Shown: positions 15,082 through 24,700 of the stretch, in pieces | How positions within the stretch are numbered: the stretch's first letter is position 1 | Layout: the number at the start of each line of letters is the position of its first letter | Assembly (NCBI RefSeq): GCF_003610355.1 | Contig: NZ_RAPY01000001.1 | Location: 1,612,001-1,676,000, forward strand | Direction of reading: 5' to 3' | DNA from: Sphingobacterium detergens | GTDB lineage: Bacteria; Bacteroidota; Bacteroidia; Sphingobacteriales; Sphingobacteriaceae | DNA length: 64,000 nucleotides | Translations under genes and position numbers: made by a program | Notes under the pieces: generated by a model | Database searches by the model: none | Seen by the model: the letters and a program-made list of their open reading frames with translations, nothing else | Told to the model about the DNA's origin: nothing

Positions 15082-17637
15082 TTAAAAAGAAAGACCGATC
15101 CGAATATAAGGCAAAGTCGCCTCTTTGCTAAAACCCAGCACTCCTTGAATCGTAAGAAGCTCTCCCGGCATAAAATAAATTCCTCCGCCATAGCCCATAT
15201 GCCATGTATCTGAACTTTCCGCTGTCATCCAAACCCGGCCAATATCGTAAAAACCAATCGCTCCTACCGTTCCTGGAACAAGATAGGATGAATAACTGAA
15301 CAGTTTCAATCGCATGTCAAAATTATTATATACAGCTGTTTTCCCTGTAAAGCGTCTTGAATTATATCCACGAAGACTCATCTCACCCCCGATTTGTGCG
15401 TGCTGATAAAAATATGGATCTCCCCAAACAGCATCTATCCCTGTCCTATTCGCAAATGTGATGTAGTCATTAGCAATCGTTTTATAAAAACTCATTGCAT
15501 GATGTAGCTTTGTATATTTCCGTGTCTCGCCGCCGATCTCAGCATTCCACCCTACTCTGGTATAGATATGTATACCTGATTTTGGATTTGCAGCGTTATC
15601 ACGTGTATCATAATCTATTCCTCCAGTAATTCCTGTAAAAAAATTGCTCCCATAAATAGGTTCAGAAGGAAACTTAGCATTAAACTCCTCAAAGTATTTT
15701 CCAGTATTATTAGCCTCTTTACTGTTGTAATACTCAGAAGATGAACCATAAAATAATTTCAGTTTAGGATCTAGATACTTTTCCAGAAAAATGTCGCCAC
15801 TTACAATATCAAATCTATTTCGATAGTAAGAAATACTCCTTGAATCCGATTTTTCAAACAAGGTGTTGTTTCCATAACCAAAAAAATTGCTCAGATTTCT
15901 AGGGCCAAGTGATGAAAGGTGAATAGAAAGATCCTGATCTGCAATCAGTTTTTTAAAGTGACCTTTGTAATCAAACATAAATGATTCACGTCCTGTTAAA
16001 TAACTGGCCATAAATTGGTGCCGATAAGCATAGGGTTTCTTCCGAAACCCTTGATTTTCTACCAGGTATCCTAGTCCGAAAATCAGACCGCGGTCAACAC
16101 CATAATCCAGATTGACTACGACTCCTTTACGATCGTATACAAAACTATCGTACTCAAATTGGTGAATAGCAGTATCTGCGCTCAATTTTAGTCGCACATT
16201 TTTATCAACCTGAATGTTGGAAGCCTCTTGATTTTTAGAATCATAAATATAAACCTTACGTCCATTGTCAAATTTATCAGAAGTACGATATAGATCTTCA
16301 CCTCTTCCACCTATTAAACGGAGTTTGATAGGAGATCGGCCAGATCCATGGATTTTATATTCATCCGAACCTGAAATCCCATAGATTCTGATTTCCTCGG
16401 TTTGACTAGGTAAAAAAGTACGTTTTATAAGCTTTCGACCCTCAGTACCATCCTTTTTCTTATTGTGTATATTGACCGATACAGAACCGTCTTGATTGTA
16501 ATCGATATCAATGAATTCAGATTTGGCAGATAAGGGCAAATCAACAATACGGGCAAGAAAACGGTAATAGGTTAACCCACTCTCCATGAGATCGTCCCTT
16601 CTGGATCGAATATTTGTTTCCAGTTCATTCGCACTTAATTTTACGATAGTATCAGGCATAGTAAGCATAGCCTGATGAATCAGCGAATCGGTAAGTGTTT
16701 TCTGAACAAATTTTATTTCATCGATCCATTCGTCTTCTGTGAGATGGGTAAGAAAAAAATGGTCAAAATGACGCGCGTTAAAATTCCAATGGGCCACATT
16801 ACGGATATGTGGGCTAAATGGTTGTAAGTGGGCCTTTAACCATTGATAGGAAAGTAAGGTCGGAAACAGACCCGAAGTTTTATAATAAACCTTATCCCGA
16901 TCACGTGGTACAGGGGTATAAATCTTCTTGCCCTTCTCTTTTTCGGGATCCCATCGCCAATTATCTTGATGACGGTCCCAATCCCCTAACGTAAAATCGA
17001 GTAATCGTGACCGTAAAGTTAGTTTTTGATCAATCTGTGTATCATTATCTTCCAGTACCTTTCGGATAACTTTTGCACTATTATCTGTTTTTTGGTCTTC
17101 AAAGGGTGTACGTGCCTCAAACATATAAGGCCTATTTTTAAAGACCTCGCGATACTCGCCAAATCCTGGATCATCACCAACAAAAACGAGTTCTGGAGAT
17201 GCATGTGGAATACCTAAGGCCTTATTAAATGGCGGAACAGTCAAAGCACCAAATGGATGATGTATCGATATTTGATCCTGAACGATATCTTTTGCAAATG
17301 TTTTTCGAAGACTTTCCGGAAGACTGCGTTCCGGATATTTCTGTATAGACCTGAGCACCCATTCTCTACCAGAAGGATCAGCCATCCGAAGTGATTGGGT
17401 CTGCATCCCCCCGCCCAGTTTAATGATATGAAGTCCCCCTTTTTCAGTTTGAAGATCCATAACACGCATTTTTACAGGCGTATTATATAATTTACGGTAG
17501 CTATCGCCCAACCAGAAACGATGAACCAAGCCCACTCGGTCATATTCAGGTGCAATAACAGATGTAATACTGTCAACTTGTTGACCCTGCGAATTTAACG
17601 CACAACAGCAAGCGATTAAAGTAAGGATTCTTCTCAT
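15082..17637 (-). CDS. Omp85-like outer-membrane barrel with N-terminal kinase-like region
   Basis: About 851 residues with a signal peptide (MRRILTLIACCCALNSQG). From about 60 to 300 the sequence has features of an atypical kinase fold: a glycine-rich LGGGMQTQSLR (74-84), a REWVLRSI strand, the catalytic-loop-like LGDWDRHQDNW (217-227) and a metal-loop-like PRDRDK (244-249). The C-terminal third is a surface-antigen (BamA/TamA-like) barrel, with GGIDYDTRDN, GGEMSLRGY and a terminal YIRIGLSF. Related Bacteroidota proteins often carry a metallophosphatase at the N-terminus; none is seen here. Kinase activity is an inference. ATG 17637 was chosen for the signal peptide. Confidence 0.72.
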   Translation of the reverse strand: MRRILTLIACCCALNSQGQQVDSITSVIAPEYDRVGLVHRFWLGDSYRKLYNTPVKMRVMDLQTEKGGLHIIKLGGGMQTQSLRMADPSGREWVLRSIQKYPERSLPESLRKTFAKDIVQDQISIHHPFGALTVPPFNKALGIPHASPELVFVGDDPGFGEYREVFKNRPYMFEARTPFEDQKTDNSAKVIRKVLEDNDTQIDQKLTLRSRLLDFTLGDWDRHQDNWRWDPEKEKGKKIYTPVPRDRDKVYYKTSGLFPTLLSYQWLKAHLQPFSPHIRNVAHWNFNARHFDHFFLTHLTEDEWIDEIKFVQKTLTDSLIHQAMLTMPDTIVKLSANELETNIRSRRDDLMESGLTYYRFLARIVDLPLSAKSEFIDIDYNQDGSVSVNIHNKKKDGTEGRKLIKRTFLPSQTEEIRIYGISGSDEYKIHGSGRSPIKLRLIGGRGEDLYRTSDKFDNGRKVYIYDSKNQEASNIQVDKNVRLKLSADTAIHQFEYDSFVYDRKGVVVNLDYGVDRGLIFGLGYLVENQGFRKKPYAYRHQFMASYLTGRESFMFDYKGHFKKLIADQDLSIHLSSLGPRNLSNFFGYGNNTLFEKSDSRSISYYRNRFDIVSGDIFLEKYLDPKLKLFYGSSSEYYNSKEANNTGKYFEEFNAKFPSEPIYGSNFFTGITGGIDYDTRDNAANPKSGIHIYTRVGWNAEIGGETRKYTKLHHAMSFYKTIANDYITFANRTGIDAVWGDPYFYQHAQIGGEMSLRGYNSRRFTGKTAVYNNFDMRLKLFSYSSYLVPGTVGAIGFYDIGRVWMTAESSDTWHMGYGGGIYFMPGELLTIQGVLGFSKEATLPYIRIGLSF

Positions 17638-18050
17638 TTTATCTAAGTCGGTCTTCGGGAGAATCAACATTCAAATTAATAGCATATGCAGATTCTCTTT
17701 CCGCATTAAGCAATAGATCAATAGTCACCTGTCCTAAATAATCAAAGTAGTAACTGTCTATCCAGGCTAAAGTTCATATTTTAAAGCATGGAATCAAAAA
17801 CTTTCTGTTCCTTTTTTAGTTTAAACCTTATATTTTCATAAAATTGATAGATTTTGATCATCATGACATTGTGATATTTCACGTAAATAACGTCAATCAT
17901 TCGCTTTTGACCAGCGGGCAGCTTGCGGCACAAACAATCCTTATTCAGTCTGCCACCGCTTCGAAGAAGATAGGTGGAAACCTGTTGATAAGTACATGCG
18001 TTAAATATTCATAAGATATCGTATTTTTATTTATAACTACAATCGTCTTT
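17638..18050. other. intergenic region without a recognised gene
   Basis: About 410 bases between divergent genes. The minus strand holds a 39-codon frame at about 17779-17898 (starting MIDVIYVKYHNVMMIKIYQF) and short stretches of higher GC around 17920-17990, but no conserved motif was recognised. It must contain the promoters of both flanking genes. Confidence 0.4.
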
Positions 18051-18344
18051 ATGTGTATGTTTCCAAAGTTTCCCAGGGCAACTTGGCTCATTTTTTTTGT
18101 TTTAACAGTCATCATAACCATCCTATTTTCGAGATTTGACAGTCCCTCGGATGGTAACGATGTGCTTGGTTTCCCCTTTCCTTTTTATCGGTATCTGGGA
18201 GGAAAGCGTTACCCAGAACCACCGGACAGAACATATTTCAACGGCATATATCTTCTTCTGAACCTTATTATCTATTTTGGAATCTCTTATGCATTAACTT
18301 ATTCTATAAAAAAGTTCAGAAATAAAAGAGCGAACACGAAGTAG
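18051..18344 (+). CDS. small two-helix membrane protein
   Basis: A 97-residue protein with hydrophobic helices at about 11-28 and 66-88, separated by a soluble loop holding DVLGFPFPFYRYLGGKRYPEPPD, and a basic tail (KKFRNKRANTK). It reads as a small Bacteroidota-type inner-membrane protein of unknown function. ATG at 18051 or 18057 are both possible. It is 66 bases upstream of the GHKL ATPase gene on the same strand, so the two may be co-transcribed. Confidence 0.6.
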   Translation: MCMFPKFPRATWLIFFVLTVIITILFSRFDSPSDGNDVLGFPFPFYRYLGGKRYPEPPDRTYFNGIYLLLNLIIYFGISYALTYSIKKFRNKRANTK

Positions 18345-18410
18345 ACAATCTATTTGTGAAACCTGTTATTTTTAACACCTTAAATTTTAATTACAAGAAT
18401 TGCTATCACC

Positions 18411-19712
18411 ATGAAAAAAAACACGCAGATAACCAACCTAAGTATAGAATCCGCTGGTTTACCTAAAGATCCAAAACTGGTCATTGCTGAGTATATATGG
18501 AACGGCTTTGACGCAAAAGCGACCGAAGTCGATATTGCAATTGATAGCAACGAACTCGGTTATATAAACAGTATTAGCATCAGTGATAATGGAGAGGGGA
18601 TCGTTTTCGATACGTTACCCTATTCATTTGGTAATTTTCTCGATTCAGTAAAGAAAAATAGCATCAAGCGAAGTTCCTATACAAGAGGAAAGAAAGGAAA
18701 AGGTAGATTTTCTTTTTCATTGTTTGCGACAAGAGCGATCTGGAATACCATTGTAAAAGAAGAAGGAGAGTTAAAAACATACCGCATCCAGATCGATAGG
18801 GACAGCAAAGAACAATATGACGTTAGCGAAAGTACCCTGGTAGAAAATCAACAGACAGGTACCCGAGTAAGATTGGAGGGCGTTTTCGGGCTAAATTCGT
18901 CCCATTTAGAATCCCAAGAATTTATAGATTTCATGGCGCAGGAATTTGGCTGGTTTCTTTACCTTAACCGCGATTTAGGCCATACCATAAGAATTAATGG
19001 AGCGCCGCTGAGATATGATCATCTGATTCAAGAAACGGATCTTCTATCTTGGACTTTATATAGTCCTGAAGGTGATTCCTCCTATACTTTTCAGGTCAAT
19101 TACATTCGTTGGAACCAACAGATCGGAGACCGCTATTACTATTATTTGCGCAATAGCGAAAAAAGAGAAGTGGCAAAAGTTCTCAGTAGCTTTAACAATA
19201 ATGCAATAGATTTCCATCACTCGGTCTATGTAACATCCAACTTTTTTGACGCTTTTGAACAGGAAGATATCAGCGTCTCTACAGACATAAATCTCTTCAC
19301 GGGCAAAGAAAAACAAGTTGTCTACCGGAATTTGCTTGCTGAATTGCGCGATTTTCTGGATCGTAAGCAGAAAAAATACGTTCGTGAAAACGCTGTTGCT
19401 GTCAAGCTCGCTGAATTGGAAAAGAAAGGATTTCTGCCCAATTACGGCCAAACAGAAAAAGACAGGAAAAGAAAAGAAACATTGCTCGCATTGGTTCAGG
19501 AAATCTATATCATAGATCCGCGCATCTTCTTTGGAGTCAAAACCGACCTGATCCGTACCTATTTAGGTTTCCTGGATCTCCTACTACAAACAGAGAAAAG
19601 TGCAGAGATCCTACCCATACTAGAAAAGGCAATTCCATTGTCTGACAAAGAGAGAAGCCGAATAAAACAGATCCTAATACTTCCCGATAATCTCGATAAA
19701 GGAGCCATTTAA
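18411..19712 (+). CDS. GHKL-family (MutL/MORC/Hsp90-like) ATPase
   Basis: A 433-residue protein with an intact N-terminal GHKL ATP site: EYIWNGFDA (E27, N31, D34), ISDNGEGI (D59-G63) and the lid RGKKGKGRFSFS (92-103). The order and the IWNGFDA form resemble MutL, Hsp90 and MORC-type ATPases rather than histidine kinases, and no phospho-accepting His domain is present. The middle part (about 150-330) is a strand-rich transducer-like region; the last 100 residues are helical. Substrate unknown. Proteins of this kind occur in DNA-management and phage-defence contexts, but the only close partner here is a small membrane protein. Confidence 0.75.
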   Translation: MKKNTQITNLSIESAGLPKDPKLVIAEYIWNGFDAKATEVDIAIDSNELGYINSISISDNGEGIVFDTLPYSFGNFLDSVKKNSIKRSSYTRGKKGKGRFSFSLFATRAIWNTIVKEEGELKTYRIQIDRDSKEQYDVSESTLVENQQTGTRVRLEGVFGLNSSHLESQEFIDFMAQEFGWFLYLNRDLGHTIRINGAPLRYDHLIQETDLLSWTLYSPEGDSSYTFQVNYIRWNQQIGDRYYYYLRNSEKREVAKVLSSFNNNAIDFHHSVYVTSNFFDAFEQEDISVSTDINLFTGKEKQVVYRNLLAELRDFLDRKQKKYVRENAVAVKLAELEKKGFLPNYGQTEKDRKRKETLLALVQEIYIIDPRIFFGVKTDLIRTYLGFLDLLLQTEKSAEILPILEKAIPLSDKERSRIKQILILPDNLDKGAI

Positions 19713-19731
19713 GCACATTTGGGAGGTATTT

Positions 19732-19763
19732 TTATTTAATGACTTTTATATGTCATTAAATAA
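19732..19763. terminator. AT-rich hairpin after the GHKL gene
   Basis: Perfect 12-bp arms TTATTTAATGAC and GTCATTAAATAA around an 8-base loop. It probably terminates the ATPase transcript before the TetR gene. Confidence 0.55.
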
Positions 19764-19784
19764 AATAAAAAGTTTGAATTTTGC

Positions 19785-19797
19785 TTAACACTGTTAA
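19785..19797. promoter_or_regulatory. TetR operator copy 1
   Basis: TTAACACTGTTAA is a perfect palindrome (TTAACA-C-TGTTAA) 20 bases before the start of the tetR-type gene. Related copies occur at 20452-20464 and 20544-20556, near the efflux operon, suggesting auto- and operon control. Confidence 0.6.
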
Positions 19798-19816
19798 ATC
19801 ATTTATGCATTAAAGC

Positions 19817-20416
19817 ATGGGTAGTAAAGAACGCATACAACGTATCAAAGATGAGAATAGAACTAATATTCTCGACGCCGCTCTTCAAATCGTGAAAGAA
19901 GAAGGATGGCAGGCATTGAGCATGCGTAAAATTGCGGATATCATTGAATATACCGCACCCATGATTTATGAGTATTTCGCAAATAAAGATGCAATTTTAA
20001 ATGAACTCGCTAACCAGGGTTATCTCTTACTTGCCAAAAAAGTCAGACAAGCCAAATCAACTCAAACCGACCTGGAGAAACAATTGGAAGCGATGTGGTT
20101 CAGTTATTGGGATTTTGCATTCGAGGAGCGCGAATTGTACCAACTCATGTTCGGCGTTGGAACAGCCTGCTGTGGATTTGAAAAGACTTATAAGTGTGCG
20201 GAATCTCATGGTAGAATGATCAGTGACGTGATTCGTGAGATCATGAAGGATAAAAATCCATCGGAAGATTTGATCTGTAGAAAATATTTTACATACTGGT
20301 CAATTATACATGGGCTAATATCAATCAACTTGGTTAACCAGGGTAATGGTGAAAATACCAACCAAGAGGTTCTAAAAGATGCGATCTACGGTATCACCCG
20401 CTCGCTTACTGACTAA
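19817..20416 (+). CDS. TetR/AcrR-family repressor
   Basis: A 199-residue regulator with an N-terminal helix-turn-helix (ILDAALQIVKEEGWQALSMRKIADIIEYTAPMIYEYFANKDAIL, about 18-61, shown in family terms) and a helical ligand domain containing a C-C-G segment around residue 116. It lies 78 bases upstream of an RND efflux operon on the same strand, the classical place for a drug-responsive repressor. Three copies of a TTAACA-N-TGTTAA palindrome around the two genes are likely binding sites. Confidence 0.9.
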   Translation: MGSKERIQRIKDENRTNILDAALQIVKEEGWQALSMRKIADIIEYTAPMIYEYFANKDAILNELANQGYLLLAKKVRQAKSTQTDLEKQLEAMWFSYWDFAFEERELYQLMFGVGTACCGFEKTYKCAESHGRMISDVIREIMKDKNPSEDLICRKYFTYWSIIHGLISINLVNQGNGENTNQEVLKDAIYGITRSLTD

Positions 20417-20451
20417 ATTTTTTTACACCAGAAAATACAACGTTAAAAAAT

Positions 20452-20464
20452 CTAACACCGTTAA
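20452..20464. promoter_or_regulatory. TetR operator copy 2
   Basis: CTAACACCGTTAA matches the palindrome upstream of tetR at 11 of 13 positions and lies about 30 bases before the start of the membrane fusion gene. Confidence 0.5.
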
Positions 20465-20494
20465 ATACACCACAACTTCAATTTTTAATATCAC

Positions 20495-21691
20495 ATGAAA
20501 ACAAATGTATCACCAAGTCTTAAGAAGATTTACATTCCTGCACTTAACAGTGTTAAACGAATTAATATCGTAAAGACCGCATATGTGCTTAGTGCAATCT
20601 TTTTATACAGCTGTTCAACAGGAACCAGCAAACCTATTGATCCTCCTCCTGTTAGCCTACCTGTTGTTGCCATCGAAAATGGTAATGAGACCATCTATCA
20701 GGAATATCCAGCAACAATAGAAGCTTCGGCGAATATCGAGATCAGACCTCAGGTTGAGGGGATTTTGGAACAGATCTTTGTTGATGAGGGTGCGAAAGTC
20801 AGTAAAGGACAGGCGCTTTTTAAAATTAATGACCGGCCATTCCAAGAGCAATTGAATCAGGCCAAAGCCAATTTATTAGCTGCAAAAGCTGCGTTGGAAA
20901 ACGCCGAACTGGAAGTTGAGAAAAAAACAAAATTAGTCAATACCAAAGTATTGACTGACTTTCAGTTAAAGACAGCGATCAGTGCGCGTAATGCTGCTAA
21001 AGCGAATGTTCAATTGGCAGTATCTGCTGTAGAAACGGCTAAAATCAATGTTGGTTATACGCTGATCCGTGCTTCGGCGGAGGGGTATATCGGAAGGCTA
21101 CAACGAAAACAAGGAAGTTTAGTGGGGCCAGCAGATCCACAACCTTTAACTGCACTGTCAAATGTCAGAGATCTTCACGTCTATTTCTCATTGGGAGAAA
21201 ATGACTTTATCGCTTTCAAAAATAATACGGAAGGCAGTAATCTTCAACAAAAATTGAATAACCTCCCTCCCATCAGTTTAGTACTTTCCGATCAGACAAT
21301 CTATGATCAAAAAGGAAAAATAGATATGGTGGATGGTCAGTTTGACAAAAATACAGGCGCAATTACCTTACGTGCGACATTCAGTAATCCTGAAGGGGTT
21401 TTACGTAATGGAAATACGGGCCGTGTCAGACTCCAAAAGAAATATGATCAGGCTTTATTGGTGCCACAACTTGCCACACTTGAAATGCAGGACAAGATCT
21501 TTGTGTATACTGTCGGAAAAGAAAATAAAGTTGTACAGCAGCCCATCACCGTCATCGGAAAAAGTGGCGCAAACTATCTCGTAAGCAAGGGAATCAGTGC
21601 CGGAGATCGCATTGTTTACAAGGGTATTGATTTACTTCAAGATGGCCAAAAAATAACACCACAACCTTTATCAAAAGACAGCATCAATTAA
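20495..21691 (+). CDS. RND efflux membrane fusion lipoprotein (operon 1)
   Basis: A 398-residue AcrA/MexA-type periplasmic adaptor. The N-terminus has an unusually long basic stretch before a hydrophobic segment ending FLYSC (about residue 40), so it is probably lipidated. Two lipoyl half-motifs (IEIRPQVEGILEQIFVDEGAKVSKGQALFKI and the later YTLIRASAEGYIGRL) flank a coiled-coil hairpin, followed by the beta-barrel and membrane-proximal domains. It bridges the RND pump and the TolC-like channel. A third operator-like palindrome (20544-20556) lies inside its early codons. Confidence 0.92.
   Translation: MKTNVSPSLKKIYIPALNSVKRINIVKTAYVLSAIFLYSCSTGTSKPIDPPPVSLPVVAIENGNETIYQEYPATIEASANIEIRPQVEGILEQIFVDEGAKVSKGQALFKINDRPFQEQLNQAKANLLAAKAALENAELEVEKKTKLVNTKVLTDFQLKTAISARNAAKANVQLAVSAVETAKINVGYTLIRASAEGYIGRLQRKQGSLVGPADPQPLTALSNVRDLHVYFSLGENDFIAFKNNTEGSNLQQKLNNLPPISLVLSDQTIYDQKGKIDMVDGQFDKNTGAITLRATFSNPEGVLRNGNTGRVRLQKKYDQALLVPQLATLEMQDKIFVYTVGKENKVVQQPITVIGKSGANYLVSKGISAGDRIVYKGIDLLQDGQKITPQPLSKDSIN
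20544..20556. promoter_or_regulatory. TetR operator copy 3, inside the coding start
   Basis: TTAACAGTGTTAA is the exact reverse complement of copy 1 and so a perfect site for the same protein. It overlaps codons 17-21 of the fusion protein gene. An intragenic site could act as a roadblock or by looping with copy 2. Confidence 0.5.
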
Positions 21692-21710
21692 TATTATAAA
21701 CAACAGACTT

Positions 21711-24700
21711 ATGCTTAAGAAATTTATAGAAAGGCCAGTACTAGCCACCGTAATTTCCATATTACTTGTGATATTGGGCGTGATCGGTATCCTAAAGCTG
21801 CCCTTACAGCAGTTTCCCGATATTGCCCCACCAGCAGTACAGGTAACAGCATTATATCCCGGCGCAAATGCCGAAACAGTACTTCGTGCTGTAGCCCCCT
21901 CTTTGGAGGAATCCATCAATGGTGTCGAAAACATGAGCTATATGAGCTCTACCGCAAGTAACGATGGATCATTGATGATTACGGTATATTTTAAGCTGGG
22001 TACTGATCCTGATCAGGCTGCTGTAAATGTGCAGAATCGCGTGGCGCAGGCCACCAGCCAACTCCCTGCCGAGGTGGTTCAAGCGGGAATTACAACTGCC
22101 AAACAACAAAATAGCTTGATCATGGTATTGGATCTATATACCGAGGACGAAGGTAAATATGATCAAACTTTTATCACCAACTATGCGCAGATCAATATTA
22201 TTCCGGAACTTAAACGGATCCCTGGAGTAGGACAAGCATTGGCTTTCGGTGGTAGTAAAGATTATTCCATGCGCGTATGGCTTAATCCAAATCAAATGGC
22301 CGCCTACAAATTAACTCCGGAGGAGGTTATGGGGGCTATTCAAGATAAAAACGTCGAAGCTGCTCCAGGAAAATTTGGAGAAAGCAGCCGTGAAGCTTTT
22401 GAATTTGTCATCAAATATAAAGGTAAGCTTAACCAGCCAAGCGATTACGAAAATATCATTATCCGCTCAAATACCGATGGTTCCGTCTTAAAGCTTAAAG
22501 ATGTGGCCCGGGTTGAATTGGGGTCGTACACCTATGCAAGTCATACGCGTATTGATGGTAAAGCAGGACTCAATATCGGGGTCATGCAATTAGCAGGATC
22601 CAATGCCAATGAAATCCAGATTGCTATTCAGGAATTTATGGAGAAAGCTTCCTTAAGCTTTCCAAAGGGTGTAAAATATCTTGTTTTATATAATACCAAA
22701 GACGCGCTTGATCAGTCTATTGATCAAGTTAAACATACTTTGATCGAAGCTTTTATCCTGGTCTTTTTAGTTGTTTTTCTATTCCTTCAGGATTTTAGAT
22801 CAACACTGATACCGGCCATTGCTGTACCTGTGGCGATTGTGGGAACCTTTTTCTTTATGCAGCTTTTTGGCTTCTCCATCAATCTATTAACATTATTTGC
22901 ACTTGTACTGGCAATCGGTATCGTTGTGGATGATGCCATCGTGGTGGTCGAGGCCGTGCACGCCAAAATGGAGCATAATAATCTCCCGCCCAAATTAGCA
23001 ACGACCTCCGCCATGAGTGAGATCACGGGAGCCATTATCTCCATTACCCTTGTCATGTCCGCGGTCTTCCTCCCTATTGGTTTTATGGAAGGTTCGACGG
23101 GAGTTTTCTATCGACAATTTGCCTTTACACTAGCCATAGCAATTGTAATTTCAGCGATCAATGCCTTGACTTTAAGTCCAGCCCTCTGTGCGTTATTTTT
23201 AAAACCTACGCACCATAACCACGACGAGACTAAGAAACTTAATTTCAAAGAACGTTTCTTCACCGGATTCAACGTTGGTTTTGATCGCCTGACCAAAAAC
23301 TATTTAGGCAGCTTACGTTTTCTGATCCGTTACAAATGGGTAGCTTTTGCAGGTTTAGGTATCACCTTGTTGTTGACAGTTTTTATGATCCGTCGTACCC
23401 CGACGGGATTTATCCCTTCCGAAGACCAAGGTTTTATCGCAGTATCATTATCTATGCCTGCGGGTGCCTCTTTGGACCGTACTTCGGGTGCATTGGCAGA
23501 AGCTGAAAAACAACTTCAACATGCTGACTTCACCAAGACGCTAAACGTTTTGGCTGGTTTTAATATTTTAACGCAATCAACCAGCCCATCGGCTGGTGTA
23601 GCATTTATTTTGCTGAAACCACATAAAGAACGTGGCGGTATCAAAGACATCAATGCTATTATGGCTGATGTGAACCAACGCTTAGCAAATATCAAAGGCG
23701 CCAACTTCTTCGTGTTTACCTTTCCGACAGTCCCTGGATTTAGTAACGTCGATGGGCTCGATATGGTTCTTCAAGATAGGACAGGTGGACAACTTAGTAA
23801 ATTCAGTACAATAGGTCAAGGTTTTATTGGTGAACTCATGAAGCGTCCCGAAATCATGATGGCCTTCACAACCTTCAAAGCCGATTATCCGCAGTACGAA
23901 CTACAAGTTGATGATATTAAAGCCGAACAACTTGGTGTAAGTACCAAGAGTATTTTACAGACTATGCAAGCCTACTTTGGTAGTGCGCAAGCCTCAGATT
24001 TTAATCGATTCGGAAAGTACTATCGTGTGATGGTCCAAGCGGATGCAAAAGATCGTAGCGAACCAACTTCTATGGACGGAATCTTTGTTAAAAACAGATT
24101 GGGCGACATGGTACCTATCAATACATTGGTTAAACTGGAGCGTGTCTATGGTCCAGAAACGGCTTCACGCTACAATCTATTTAATTCGATCGGAATAAAT
24201 GCAATCCCAAAACCTGGCTATAGTTCAGGGGATGCAATCCGGGCTGTGGAAGAAGTAGCCAAACAGCATTTGCCAACTGGATTTACCTATGAATTTTCGG
24301 GTATGACGAAAGAAGAAATTGTCTCCGGAGGTCAATCTACGCTTATTTTTATCCTCTGTTTGATCTTCGTTTACTTCCTTCTTGCGGCACAATATGAGAG
24401 TTACATTATCCCATTAGCCGTTATACTCTCTATTCCAACAGGTATATTTGGTGTCTTTGCAGCAATTAGCCTCACCGATACTGCCAATAATATTTACGTT
24501 CAGGTAGCGTTGGTCATGTTGATCGGGTTACTGGCGAAGAATGCTATTTTAATTGTCGAATTTGCCATTCAAGGTCGAAAACAGGGGCTTTCGATACCAA
24601 GCGCTGCGCTTAAAGCTGCACGCTTACGTCTGAGACCTATTATCATGACATCTTTGGCCTTCATTGTAGGTATGATTCCTATGATGACTGCAGTGGGTCC

